Assembly: GCA_902494535.1 (NCBI GenBank)
Contig: CABUTO010000003.1
Coordinates: forward strand, 35,697 to 99,696
Reading direction: 5' to 3'
DNA from: an uncultured Collinsella sp.
GTDB lineage: Bacteria; Actinomycetota; Coriobacteriia; Coriobacteriales; Coriobacteriaceae
Length of the DNA stretch: 64,000 nucleotides
Shown here: positions 55,271 through 63,600 of the stretch, piece by piece
Numbering within the stretch: the stretch's first letter is position 1
How the letters are laid out: each line of letters starts with the position of its first letter
The notes under the pieces: model-generated
The model's input: the letters and a program-made list of their open reading frames with translations, nothing else
What the model was told of the DNA's origin: nothing
Databases searched by the model: none
Made by a program: the position numbers and the translations under genes

Positions 55271-55330
55271 TGTCTAAATCTGTAACAACTATGGTTCAAA
55301 AACCGGTCCAGACGTTACAGATTGAGATGT
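55271..55330. repeat. Family A palindromic repeat, copy 4
   Basis: TGTCTAAATCTGTAACA ... CGTTACAGATTGAGATG; spacer contains AAAAACCGGTCCAGA. Second of the pair, 21 bp after copy 3. Confidence 0.85.
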
Positions 55331-55404
55331 TTGGCAAAGACGACCGCCGATTGAGCAGCCACCCTCATCTGTAATGAAAAGTCATACATTCCAACTACTA
55401 CTAG

Positions 55405-55432
55405 ACACCCCCAGGGGGTATGGGTGTATAGT
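55405..55432 (+). promoter_or_regulatory. CsoR-type copper operator over the copA promoter
   Basis: ACACCC (55405-55410) and GGGTGT (55422-55427) flank CCCAGGGGG, the G/C-tract palindrome typical of CsoR operators (compare TACCC...GGGGGTA sites). TATAGT (55427-55432) immediately follows and serves as a plausible -10, so a bound repressor would block RNA polymerase. csoR lies downstream of copZ. Confidence 0.7.
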
Positions 55433-55479
55433 ATCGGCAGGTTAACAATTCCAATACCGAACCACAGAAAGGAGAAGCC

Positions 55480-57822
55480 ATGGCTCAAGATAAATTCGAT
55501 GTGGGCGGCATGACGTGCGCCGCCTGCCAGGCGCACGTGGACCGTGCCGTGAGCAAACTCGACGGCGTCCAAAGCGTCGCGGTCAATCTGCTCGCCGGCT
55601 CTATGCTGGTGGACTACGACCCTGCGCAGGTCTCCCCCGACGATATCTGCACCGCCGTCGACCGCGCGGGCTACTCGGCCTCACCCGTCGATGCGGGCAC
55701 CGGTGCCGCCGGCTCAAACGGCAGCGCGCAAGCCAGGTCCGGCGCCGCCCATATGGAGTCGCCCACCAAAAAGCTGGAGGCCGCCGCCTCCGCCATGCGC
55801 ACCCGCCTCATCGTCTCGATTGCATTCCTCATCCCACTGTTCTACATAGGCATGGGGCACATGCTCGGCTGGCCGCTGCCCGGCATTTTTACCGACCACA
55901 CGCACAGCATGACGCTCGCCCTCACTGAGCTCGTCCTGCTCATCCCCATCGTCTATGTCAACGACGCGTACTTTATCAACGGGTTTAAATCGCTCGCACA
56001 CGGCGCGCCCACCATGGACGCCCTTATTGCCGTGGGCGCCACCGCTTCCATCGCCTGGTCGCTCTACGCCATGTTCGTCATGGCCGACCAGCTAGCCGCC
56101 GGGCAAGTGCACGAGGCCATGATGACGGGCATGGACAACCTGTATTTTGAGAGCGCCGGCACAATCCTGTCGCTCGTCACAGTGGGCAAATACCTCGAGA
56201 CGCGCAGCAAGTCAAAAACCGGCGGCGCCATCGAGGCGCTCATCGACCTGGCGCCCAAGACCGCGACCATCGTGGCAGAGGACGGCACCGAGACCACCGT
56301 CGACGTCGACAGCATCCTTCCCGGCCAGGTCCTGCGCGTGCGCCCCGGCGAGTCCATCCCCGTCGACGGCGTGGTGCTCGAGGGCAGCTCGGCCGTGGAC
56401 GAGAGTGCGCTCACCGGCGAGTCCATCCCCGTGGAAAAGACCGCCGGCGACACCGTCAACGCTGCCACGGTCAACCGCACCGGCTCGTTTACCTTCCGTG
56501 CCACACGCGTGGGCGCCGACACGTCGCTTGCCAAGATCATCCAGCTCGTCGAGGACGCCAATGCCACCAAGGCGCCCATTACCCGCATGGCCGATAAGGT
56601 CGCCGGTGTGTTTGTGCCCGTGGTGTTTGTAATCTCGGCCGTGACCTTTGCCGTGTGGATGGCACTGACCGGCAGCATAAACGAGGCACTCACCTCCGCC
56701 GTGGCCGTACTGGTAATCAGTTGTCCGTGTGCATTGGGCCTGGCAACGCCCGTCGCCATTATGGTGGGCACCGGCAAGGGCGCCGAGATGGGCATTCTGT
56801 TTAAGAGCGCCGAGGCGCTGGAGAACCTGCGCAGCGTTGGTACCGTGGTACTCGACAAAACGGGCACCGTCACCCGTGGCAAGCCTGTTGTGACCGACAT
56901 TGAGGTAGCCACGCGCACTGACGGCTCGCCCGCCATGAGCGAAAAGGCGCTGCTCAAGCTGGCCGCCGCGTTGGAGCGCTCAAGCGAGCACCCGCTGGCC
57001 GAGGCGATTATGGCCGAGTGCGAGGCACGCGGGATCGTCGCGCGCATGGTCGAGGACTTTGCCGCCGTGCCCGGTCGCGGCGTTACGGCGCGCGAGGGGC
57101 AAAACGTCATTGCAGCCGGCAACGTACGCCTGATGGACGAGCTAGACGCGAAGGTGCCCGCCGGCCTTGCCGAACAGTTCGCCGCCGAGGGCAAAACACC
57201 GCTGTTCTTTGCCAAGAACGGCGAGCTCGTCGGTACCATCGCCGTGGCTGACGAGGTCAAAGAGACGAGCGCCGGGGCCATCGCCGCATTGCGCTCGCTC
57301 GGCGTCGACGTGCGCATGCTCACCGGCGACAACCGCGTGACGGCCGAAGCAATCGCCCGCCGCGTGGGACTGAACAGCAAGCAGGTCATCGCCGACGTCC
57401 TCCCCGCCGACAAGGAGCGCCACGTGCGCGAGCTGCAGGATGCGGGCAGCAAGGTCGCCATGGTGGGCGACGGCATCAACGACTCCCCCGCTCTGGCACG
57501 CGCCGACGTGGGCCTTGCGATCGGCACCGGCGCCGACATCGCCAAGGAGGGGGCAGATGTGGTGCTCATGCGCAGCGACCTCATGGATGTTGCGCGGGCC
57601 ATCGAGCTGTCGCGCGCCACGATTCGCAACATCAAGCAGGACCTGTTCTGGGCGCTGTTCTACAACGGCATCGGCATTCCGCTGGCGGCGGGCGTGTTCT
57701 TCCCGCTCACCGGATGGCAGCTTTCGCCGATGTTTGGCGCCGCGGCCATGAGTCTGTCGAGCGTATGTGTCGTAAGCAACGCTCTGCGCCTAAAATCCTT
57801 TAAGCCCAAAGTGGCAAAATAG
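55480..57822 (+). CDS. copA: Copper-exporting P1B-type ATPase CopA
   Basis: A 780-residue heavy-metal ATPase that exports Cu(I). The N-terminus has one metal-binding HMA domain (GGMTCAACQAH, about residues 9-19), followed by about eight helices. The transmembrane metal site is VISCPCALGLATP, the phosphorylation motif VLDKTGTVTRG, the actuator loop ALTGESIPVEK, and the hinge MVGDGINDSPALARADVG. The ATG is preceded by AAGGAGAAG. It is the first gene of copA-copZ-csoR. Confidence 0.96.
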   Translation: MAQDKFDVGGMTCAACQAHVDRAVSKLDGVQSVAVNLLAGSMLVDYDPAQVSPDDICTAVDRAGYSASPVDAGTGAAGSNGSAQARSGAAHMESPTKKLEAAASAMRTRLIVSIAFLIPLFYIGMGHMLGWPLPGIFTDHTHSMTLALTELVLLIPIVYVNDAYFINGFKSLAHGAPTMDALIAVGATASIAWSLYAMFVMADQLAAGQVHEAMMTGMDNLYFESAGTILSLVTVGKYLETRSKSKTGGAIEALIDLAPKTATIVAEDGTETTVDVDSILPGQVLRVRPGESIPVDGVVLEGSSAVDESALTGESIPVEKTAGDTVNAATVNRTGSFTFRATRVGADTSLAKIIQLVEDANATKAPITRMADKVAGVFVPVVFVISAVTFAVWMALTGSINEALTSAVAVLVISCPCALGLATPVAIMVGTGKGAEMGILFKSAEALENLRSVGTVVLDKTGTVTRGKPVVTDIEVATRTDGSPAMSEKALLKLAAALERSSEHPLAEAIMAECEARGIVARMVEDFAAVPGRGVTAREGQNVIAAGNVRLMDELDAKVPAGLAEQFAAEGKTPLFFAKNGELVGTIAVADEVKETSAGAIAALRSLGVDVRMLTGDNRVTAEAIARRVGLNSKQVIADVLPADKERHVRELQDAGSKVAMVGDGINDSPALARADVGLAIGTGADIAKEGADVVLMRSDLMDVARAIELSRATIRNIKQDLFWALFYNGIGIPLAAGVFFPLTGWQLSPMFGAAAMSLSSVCVVSNALRLKSFKPKVAK

Positions 57823-57851
57823 GATCACCATTAAGTCCATTTAGAACGGGT

Positions 57852-57944
57852 TTTCCAGGTGCCCGAGATTGACCTGAAAGAGGAGCGACGCGTACTTTAG
57901 TACGCGAGCGACGGCTTGAAGGTCAAGGTCGGGTGCCTGGGAAA
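57852..57944. repeat. Compound hairpin between copA and copZ
   Basis: Outer arms (57852-57875 and 57920-57944) pair at about 20 of 24 positions. A central perfect stem CGCGTAC-TTTA-GTACGCG lies at 57889-57906. There is no T-run, so it is probably a repeat or an RNA processing/stability element rather than a terminator. Confidence 0.7.
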
Positions 57945-57969
57945 GCCGACACTACAGAGAGGAATTCCC

Positions 57970-58191
57970 ATGCGTTTCACAATTAAGACTTCCGGCCTTA
58001 TGTGCGGCCACTGCGACGCTACTGTCGAGACGGCACTGCTCAACGTTGCCGGCGTGACCGACGCCGACGCCGATCACGAGACTCAGACCGTACAGGTGGA
58101 GTGCGCCGACACCGTGACCGCCGAGCAGCTCGCCGCCGCCGTCGAGGCCGCAGGCGAGAAGTTCCACGCCCTGTCCGTGACCGCCGCGTAG
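57970..58191 (+). CDS. copZ: Copper chaperone CopZ-like HMA protein
   Basis: A 73-residue single HMA domain that should carry Cu(I) to CopA. ATG at 57970 after AGAGAGGAA (MRFTIKTSGLMCGHCDATV). The metal motif is MCGHC, and the remaining fold VAGVTDADADHETQTVQV ... AAVEAAGEKFHAL is typical. An in-frame start upstream at 57916 lies inside the hairpin and is not supported. Confidence 0.9.
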   Translation: MRFTIKTSGLMCGHCDATVETALLNVAGVTDADADHETQTVQVECADTVTAEQLAAAVEAAGEKFHALSVTAA

Positions 58192-58218
58192 CAGGCGCTG
58201 CCTACTCAATCCTCAGAA

Positions 58219-58283
58219 GTTGCGGTGAAATAGTTCCTGTTTTAGCGCTTCAATCCTGCAAACAAGAACTATTTCACCGCAAC
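58219..58283. repeat. Palindromic repeat, family B, copy 2
   Basis: Perfect 18-bp inverted arms GTTGCGGTGAAATAGTTC (58219-58236, 58266-58283) around a 29-bp spacer. Same arms as at 13975-14037. Confidence 0.88.
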
Positions 58284-58326
58284 TGACGGGGGCAACCGGA
58301 AGATCGACCAGAAACGAGGACCCGCC

Positions 58327-58599
58327 ATGATGGCAGACCACAAATCGGTGACCCGCATGCTCAAGACGGCACGCGGCCAGATCGACGGCATCTTGCGGAT
58401 GGTTGATGAGGACCGCTATTGCGTCGATATTTCCACGCAGCTCATGGCCACACAGGCGCTCCTCGCGCGCATTAACGCCGACGTGCTCAAGGCGCATATC
58501 GAGGGCTGCGTGACTTCGGCAATCGAATCGGGCGACGAAGACCTCAAAGCCGCCAAGCTCGCCGAGATCGAACGCGTCGTCGACAAGCTCTCCAAGTAA
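58327..58599 (+). CDS. csoR: CsoR family copper-sensing repressor
   Basis: A 90-residue all-helical metal-sensing repressor of the CsoR/RcnR family. Metal ligand pattern is visible: Cys in DRYCVDIS, then His and Cys in KAHIEGCV, the Cys-His-Cys set of copper sensors. The start is one of two adjacent ATGs (58327 or 58330). It closes the copA-copZ-csoR set and probably binds the palindrome before copA. The same palindrome is not seen before csoR itself. Confidence 0.9.
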   Translation: MMADHKSVTRMLKTARGQIDGILRMVDEDRYCVDISTQLMATQALLARINADVLKAHIEGCVTSAIESGDEDLKAAKLAEIERVVDKLSK

Positions 58600-58604
58600 T
58601 TGGG

Positions 58605-58690
58605 GCATTGGGGACAGACTTCTTTGCACCATCTTGGTGTTCCGGGGACAGGCATGTTTGCACCACACTAGTGCAGATTAACCTGTCCCC
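58605..58690. repeat. GGGGACAG-type repeat cluster
   Basis: Contains GGGGACAGACTTCTTTGCACC (58611-58631) and GGGGACAGGCATGTTTGCACC (58648-58668), a direct repeat in the same orientation, followed by the inverted CCTGTCCCCC at 58682-58691. The same GGGGAC signature recurs near 20880, 34586, 38643, 38677 and 39042. Confidence 0.7.
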
Positions 58691-58745
58691 CTTGCTCTAA
58701 ATCGGGTATAAAGGCGTGCAGTATATCGAACGAAAGGCAATTTGC

Positions 58746-59219
58746 ATGAATGACTTTATGAAGGGTCGCAATGGCGCCGACGAGCTCACCATCGTGATGG
58801 GTTTTGTCGGCATCGTCATCGCAATGATCGGATCGATGGCCCGCATCCAGTGGCTCAGCTGGATCGCCATCGCCGTGATCGTGCTTGGCGTGCTGCGCGG
58901 CCTGTCCAAAAATATCGATGCACGTCGCAAGGAGAACGAGTCCTTTGTCGCCGCGACCGCCAATGTTCCCGGCTTGGGCAAGTTTGTCGCCAGCTTGGGC
59001 GCCGGCGCCGCAGCGGCCAGCACCTCACGCGCAGCCGGAACGAGCAAGGAAGACTTTGAGCGCGCCAAGCGCACAGCCAAGAAGATGTGGAAGGGTCGCA
59101 AGACCACGGCATACCTCAAGTGCCCCAACTGCGGCCAGATGCTCTCCGTCCCCAAGGGCAAGGGCAAGATCCGCGTCACCTGCCCCAAGTGCCACGCCAA
59201 GATGGAGACGCGCTCATAG
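58746..59219 (+). CDS. Zinc-ribbon membrane protein of unknown function
   Basis: A 157-residue protein. ATG at 58746 (AAAGG nearby). Two hydrophobic helices near the N-terminus (LTIVMGFVGIVIAMIGSMA, LSWIAIAVIVLGVLRGL), a flexible Ala/Ser-rich middle, a basic stretch and a C-terminal zinc ribbon with two CxxC pairs (KCPNCGQML, TCPKCHAKM). The ribbon sits in the cytoplasm by the positive-inside pattern (inference). No partner gene is evident. A terminator follows. Confidence 0.72.
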   Translation: MNDFMKGRNGADELTIVMGFVGIVIAMIGSMARIQWLSWIAIAVIVLGVLRGLSKNIDARRKENESFVAATANVPGLGKFVASLGAGAAAASTSRAAGTSKEDFERAKRTAKKMWKGRKTTAYLKCPNCGQMLSVPKGKGKIRVTCPKCHAKMETRS

Positions 59220-59241
59220 CCGCCATACCATGGGACAAATA

Positions 59242-59276
59242 AAAGCCGAGGCCTCGCACTGGGACCTCGGCTTTTT
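59242..59276 (+). terminator. Rho-independent terminator
   Basis: AAAGCCGAGG pairs with CCTCGGCTTT (59242-59251, 59265-59274), followed by TT. It lies about 25 bp after the zinc-ribbon gene stop. Confidence 0.82.
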
Positions 59277-59326
59277 CTGATTATGACAAAAGGATTGTCC
59301 CTTTGTCGCATCGCCATATCGCGCGC

Positions 59327-60730
59327 TTACGCCACGCCGTCGCGGGCGAGCTCCTCGGCCAGCGCCTCGGACGGCATGGCCATAATCGTGTCGAGCTCGG
59401 CGTCCACCTCGGGAATGCGCTTCACCTTGAGCTTGCGCACCAGATCACCACGGCACATCACGTGCGTCGGCTCACGCAGTGCGCACAAGTCATCGAGCGG
59501 GTTCTTGCGCGTCACCAGGATATCGGCGGCCTTGCCGCACTCGATTGTACCGGTCTCGCCGCCCAGCCCCAGCAGCTCGGCATTGACCTGCGTGGCTGTA
59601 TGCAGCGCGAAGGCGTTACTCACGCCGACATACTTGGCAAAATAGGCCACCTCACGCCACATGTCGTACTGCGTCACGAACGGGCAGCTCGAGTCCGTGC
59701 CAAGGCCCACCTTAACGCCAGCTTCCAGTGCGGCACGGGCGCTCTCGATGATGCCCGAGCACACGATGTCGCCGTTCTTCTTTTGTGTATCGGTCGAATG
59801 GGTCTTTTCCGGGTCGAGCAATACAAACGGCAGCGCCGGGCTGATAGTGCAGGTAACGTTGGGCGCACGCCCCTCGAGCTGCGTGCCCGCGGCGCCGCGG
59901 TACAGTTCCAGGATCTCGGGCGTCAACGGAGCGCCGTGCTCAATCGTGTCAACGCCGGCCTCAAGCGCGGCCTTCACACCTTCGGTGCTCTCGACATGGG
60001 CCATGACCGGAAGCCCCGTATCGTGTGCCGCCTTGCACGCCGCCGCGGCAACCTCCACCGGCATGCGCAGCACGCCCGGCTCGCCCACCTCAGTCGCATC
60101 GAACACGCCGCCCGTTACGAACAGCTTAATGACGTCGGCACCGCGCGCATACAGGTCGCGCACTTGTTCGGCTGCCTCGTCGGGGGTATTTGCCACCTGG
60201 GCGAACAAGCCAGCACCATGGCCGCCCGGCACCGTGACGCCCGTTCCCGGCGCCACCAGGCGAGGACCTTGATACTTACCGGCATCGATAGCATCGCGCA
60301 CGGCAAGATCGGCAAACAGCGGGTCGCCCGCACCGCGCACCGTGGTCACGCCGCTTGCAAGCTGCTGCTGGGCGCTGCCTTTGAGGATATGGCGCACGAT
60401 GGCGCGCCCCACGGGATTATCGAGCTTCTTCATCAGCGCGCCCGCATCGCCGGCCGAGACAGGCTTGCCCGAGCCGCACAGGTGCACGTGCATATTGATG
60501 AGACCGGGCATGAGATACGCACCGCCCAGGTCGATAACCTCGGCACCCGCGGGCGCCTGCGCCACAGCACTCGGCCCCATCCAGGTGATAACGCCGCGCT
60601 CAACAGTCACGGCCATATCGGGCTGCGGCTCCATATGCTCCGAACCATCCAGGACGGTCGCATTGATAAACAACGTGGAACGATCGGCAGACGCCGTATC
60701 GAGCTCCTCCCTCACGATTAACTTGAACAT
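59327..60730 (-). CDS. Metal-dependent amidohydrolase (prolidase/imidazolonepropionase-like)
   Basis: A 467-residue amidohydrolase-superfamily enzyme. ATG at 60730 (MFKLIVREEL); the longer frame from 60922 runs through a repeat. Metal motifs: PGLINMHVHLCG (HxH), a probable carboxylated Lys in ADVIKLFVTGG, His in PVMAHVES and TIEHGAPLT, and the final Asp in GLGTDSSCP. It resembles cytosolic Xaa-Pro dipeptidase-like and imidazolonepropionase-like enzymes; the substrate cannot be fixed from sequence. Single gene, convergent with the zinc-ribbon gene across the terminator. Confidence 0.85.
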   Translation of the reverse strand: MFKLIVREELDTASADRSTLFINATVLDGSEHMEPQPDMAVTVERGVITWMGPSAVAQAPAGAEVIDLGGAYLMPGLINMHVHLCGSGKPVSAGDAGALMKKLDNPVGRAIVRHILKGSAQQQLASGVTTVRGAGDPLFADLAVRDAIDAGKYQGPRLVAPGTGVTVPGGHGAGLFAQVANTPDEAAEQVRDLYARGADVIKLFVTGGVFDATEVGEPGVLRMPVEVAAAACKAAHDTGLPVMAHVESTEGVKAALEAGVDTIEHGAPLTPEILELYRGAAGTQLEGRAPNVTCTISPALPFVLLDPEKTHSTDTQKKNGDIVCSGIIESARAALEAGVKVGLGTDSSCPFVTQYDMWREVAYFAKYVGVSNAFALHTATQVNAELLGLGGETGTIECGKAADILVTRKNPLDDLCALREPTHVMCRGDLVRKLKVKRIPEVDAELDTIMAMPSEALAEELARDGVA

Positions 60731-60846
60731 TTGTCCATTATCACCTAGTCCCGCTGGATTGCTGCAGACGCATCGGTTAACGGAGGGAAGAGGGGATGTG
60801 GGGGGGCGGAATACGTTGCAGCCCCACCCCAGCGACACCAGGGAAA

Positions 60847-60905
60847 TGTCTCGAACTGTAACAGGTACAGGGTTATTGGACCCCTTGATGTTACAGATCG
60901 AGACA
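60847..60905. repeat. Family A palindromic repeat, copy 5
   Basis: TGTCTCGAACTGTAACA ... TGTTACAGATCGAGACA, spacer GGGTTATTGGACCCC. First of a pair between the amidohydrolase and the DUF559-like gene. Confidence 0.85.
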
Positions 60906-60927
60906 TTCGGTCGACGTTTCACCGGTT

Positions 60928-60986
60928 TGTCTCGATCTGTAACAGTTACGAGCTCAAATAACCTCTAAACGTTACAGATCGAGACA
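60928..60986. repeat. Family A palindromic repeat, copy 6
   Basis: TGTCTCGATCTGTAACA ... CGTTACAGATCGAGACA. Ends 8 bp from the stop codon of the DUF559-like gene. Confidence 0.88.
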
Positions 60987-60993
60987 AAACCTC

Positions 60994-62064
60994 TCAGCGC
61001 CCATACCACCGACGTCTCCACTCCTCAGCCAATTTCGCCTGCCGAGGAATACCCGCCAGCCTCATTTTCTCGACCAGCTTCCCCGGGTCTTTGAGTTCGT
61101 TAAACGTAAACCGAAGCACCTTATGCCCGAGCATTGTCAGATGGGACTCCCGTTGACGTTCTGCCACGAATGGGTCGACCGACTCCCGGCCCTCGCCGTT
61201 CTGCAAGGTGTACTTCCCCTTTCCGTCGAGTTCGCCGATGACACACGTCCCGTCCTCGAGCCGCCAAAAATAGTCGACGCGAAACACCTGGCTCGGATCG
61301 AGCGGGTCGCGAAACTCCACCTGCAGCTCCGGAACCGGAAAGCCGTACGCAATAAAGAACGCTCGGAACCGAGACTCGCCGCCGTTTTCGGACAGCCCGT
61401 CCGCATACGACGCAATCACCTGTGCCCTGCGATACCCTCGCCTGCCCTCGCAATCGGCGCGGAGGCGCTCGCACAAATCCCCGCGTGATACGCCTTTCGC
61501 CCGCAGTGCAGAATCGGCAATCGCCAACCCGTAGGAGAAAGGCGCACGCAGCAAGCAATCATCCACCGTGCGCCAAAACGACGTCACCCGCACGCCATCG
61601 ACACGCTCGAGCACGCCCGCCATCTGCGGACGCAACAGCCTATATCCCGTACTCAACGCCACCGAACAACCCGTCTTGACCAAGTAACGCGGCCCGAGTA
61701 GATCATTCGGCACCTCCAGATTCCATATCAGCGCGGCGTCATATCCCCAAAACGCCCAATCGGGGTGAAACTCGGCAAGCCCCTTGATGGTCCACCGCGC
61801 CCGCTCTGGCGGCGTCAATGCATCCCATTCATGCTGAAAACAGAATAGGTGCGATTCGGGCTCCGCAATATCGTCGGTTCCAACATGGCGTCGCAACCAC
61901 ATGAGCTCGGTATTGTCATGCGTTGCGAGCAGCGTACCTTGCTCGGTCGCCTCCGTGAGCCGCGCGAGCATCCTATTCCGCGCCAACGTGTTGCGAGTCG
62001 TATGCTTGTGTTTGAGAACGGTATTAGACACTTCCATCACTACCACATCGGACAAATGGACCAT
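60994..62064 (-). CDS. DUF559/Vsr-like nuclease-fold protein (AbiEi-like N-terminus)
   Basis: A 356-residue protein from the ATG at 62064 (GGAGG upstream); a TTG at 62088 is an alternative and would lie in a repeat. The C-terminal 110 residues have the DUF559/Vsr pattern of a PD-(D/E)XK-like endonuclease: FRVDYFWRLEDGTCVIGELDGKGKY, then RQRESHLTMLGHKVLRFTFNEL. The N-terminal part (RNRMLARLTEATEQGTLL) resembles the winged-helix region of AbiEi-type antitoxins and coriobacterial relatives. Function is unknown; a role in phage defence or in mobile-element biology is possible. Copies of the family A palindrome lie on both sides (two at the 3' side, three at the 5' side). Confidence 0.65.
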   Translation of the reverse strand: MVHLSDVVVMEVSNTVLKHKHTTRNTLARNRMLARLTEATEQGTLLATHDNTELMWLRRHVGTDDIAEPESHLFCFQHEWDALTPPERARWTIKGLAEFHPDWAFWGYDAALIWNLEVPNDLLGPRYLVKTGCSVALSTGYRLLRPQMAGVLERVDGVRVTSFWRTVDDCLLRAPFSYGLAIADSALRAKGVSRGDLCERLRADCEGRRGYRRAQVIASYADGLSENGGESRFRAFFIAYGFPVPELQVEFRDPLDPSQVFRVDYFWRLEDGTCVIGELDGKGKYTLQNGEGRESVDPFVAERQRESHLTMLGHKVLRFTFNELKDPGKLVEKMRLAGIPRQAKLAEEWRRRWYGR

Positions 62065-62089
62065 CACCGCTGTTGCCTCCGCTGACAAA

Positions 62090-62147
62090 TGTCTTGATCT
62101 GTAACAGGAAGACAGTCTTTGAGCCTCTAGTTGTTACAGAACAAGAT
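62090..62147. repeat. Family A palindromic repeat, copy 7
   Basis: TGTCTTGATCTGTAACA ... TTGTTACAGAACAAGAT. First of three in tandem upstream of the DUF559-like gene. Confidence 0.82.
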
Positions 62148-62170
62148 CTTTCAGCACCGCGTCCAGCCTT

Positions 62171-62229
62171 TGTCTCAATCTGTAACAGCAAGGTCGACTT
62201 TTAGCCTGTAGATGTTACAGATCGAGACA
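62171..62229. repeat. Family A palindromic repeat, copy 8
   Basis: TGTCTCAATCTGTAACA ... TGTTACAGATCGAGACA. Second of three in tandem. Confidence 0.88.
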
Positions 62230-62250
62230 TTCTCCCAACCCGTTGCCGAA

Positions 62251-62309
62251 CATCTCAATCCGTAACAGTTACGAGCCCAAACAGCCGCCAAACGTTACAG
62301 ATTGAGACA
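62251..62309. repeat. Family A palindromic repeat, copy 9
   Basis: CATCTCAATCCGTAACA ... CGTTACAGATTGAGACA. Third of three in tandem, ending before the unknown gene stop. Confidence 0.82.
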
Positions 62310-62344
62310 AAGTCAGGGCAGCAGGGCGACACCAGTCACATCCC

Positions 62345-63052
62345 CTACTCCCACTCCTGCTCGTAGATGTTGAGGGACCTTACGTAGCGCCCCTGGGCGC
62401 CCATGATGTCGCGGACCAGGCGCAAAAAGAAGCTGATGCACGAGGTGTCAAAGCCATCCTGCAGGTCCTCCGGATGCACCGCACCCGGCCCATCGACCCC
62501 CGTGTCACTCAGGCGCGCGATGTCATACAGATAGAGCTGTCCCGCCACCAGCCAGACATCGTCGACGCAGGCGAGGCGCACCGCAATCGCACCGTCGTCC
62601 CAATGTTCCTTTTGCACGATATGCGGGTCGTAGACATCAAAGCGGTGGTCGGTGCGCGTATCCTTCAGCGCAACCATGCCGTTCGCAGGATCCTTGTCCA
62701 AAATGCCAAAGCGCGAGAAATACTGCGTGTCGCGTACCTGCTCGAGCCGCTTGAGCGAAGCAGGCGAAAGCGATGCCGGCGGCTCGTCAACATATAGCTC
62801 GAGCAGCGTCTTGCCATGGCGATAGGGGCGCTCGAAGAGCAGCCAATCGGTAAATGCCATGTTGTAGGCCATGATTTCGTTTTGCGAAGGCTCGGTGCAA
62901 TAGCTGAGCCACGGGTCGACAATGATCTCGAACTGTTCGCGCGCCGGCTCCAAAAACTGAAACTTCCGCAGCATCCAAAAATGGGCCATGTCGGCAATAT
63001 CGTTGCCGACGGCTTCAGCCAGATGTGCTCGGTCTAAAACGTGGTCAGTCAC
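62345..63052 (-). CDS. Protein of unknown function
   Basis: A 235-residue soluble protein I do not recognise. GTG start at 63052 with GAGGAGG six bases upstream; it reads MTDHVLDRAHLAEAVGNDIADMAHFW. It is rich in aromatic residues (FWMLRKFQFLEPAREQF, DPWLSYCTEPSQNEIMAYN, TDWLLFERPYRHGK) with strands towards the end (AIAVRLACVDDVWLVAGQLYLYDIARL). No signal peptide, membrane segment or known motif is seen. It is the same orientation as the DUF559-like gene, separated by three repeats. Confidence 0.6.
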   Translation of the reverse strand: MTDHVLDRAHLAEAVGNDIADMAHFWMLRKFQFLEPAREQFEIIVDPWLSYCTEPSQNEIMAYNMAFTDWLLFERPYRHGKTLLELYVDEPPASLSPASLKRLEQVRDTQYFSRFGILDKDPANGMVALKDTRTDHRFDVYDPHIVQKEHWDDGAIAVRLACVDDVWLVAGQLYLYDIARLSDTGVDGPGAVHPEDLQDGFDTSCISFFLRLVRDIMGAQGRYVRSLNIYEQEWE

Positions 63053-63600
63053 GGCATCCTCCTCAAACTGATGAACCTCAATTTGAGCTTACGAGGAGGG
63101 TGGGCAGCCACGACCAGCGCGGGCAAAATAGGCCTCCGACTGCAAACCAGATGCTGACCAAACACTTGACGAAAAGCTTGACCGAAAATGCGCACCATAA
63201 CAAAACCGCAGGTAAACATAGACGGCCAACCCGCCCTTTTGAGCCAGGTACCCGCAGCCACCACAGAAACAACAGGTGACCACAGCCCAAGAAGTCGACA
63301 AATGAACACCCGTACGTCGACAAACGAGCAAATCGCTCGCAAAGAACGTCCATTACAGTCGAAATTGTCAGCCTGGGACTGTCTCGGGCTACGATTGAGG
63401 CGCGCCCAGAACGGGCCGCCGACCGGGCGCCCGCGCACGGCCGAACGTCCCTGCCCCCGAGAGGGCCCGTTGGGTGCTGCCGGCGCGGGACGCGCCGCCC
63501 CCGACGGCTGATAGGAAAGTGCCGGGCAGGTGCCGCGGCTGGTAATGTGAGTGCCGAGGGGGAGGCCATCCGGTCGAACGACTACCGGAAGGATACCACC
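63053..63600. other. 548-bp region before the transposase
   Basis: Holds the start region of the unknown gene (minus) and presumably the left end of the IS110-type element (plus). GC content rises sharply near 63390-63400. I see two direct copies of GTCGACAAA at 63293-63301 and 63315-63323. No inverted repeat end is identified, which is normal for IS110 elements. Short open frames here lack ribosome sites. Confidence 0.4.

Larger units (their letters stand above)
55063..55479. other. 417-bp intergenic region with terminator, two family A repeats and copA promoter
   Basis: Contains the terminator of the surface-protein gene at 55122-55158, family A copies at 55191-55249 and 55271-55330, and the copper operator at 55405-55427. 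No gene seen. Confidence 0.7.

Noticed and set aside
55191..55330. Possible CRISPR array in the repeated TGTAACA blocks
   Set aside because: The repeats are inverted arms with partly conserved spacers at irregular distances; no cas gene is near.
56064..57635. 523-residue minus-strand frame
   Set aside because: Antisense to copA, whose CPC and DKTGT motifs are clear.
63078..63569. 163-residue minus-strand frame upstream of the IS110 gene
   Set aside because: No ribosome site, no family resemblance, and it straddles the GC shift at the element edge.
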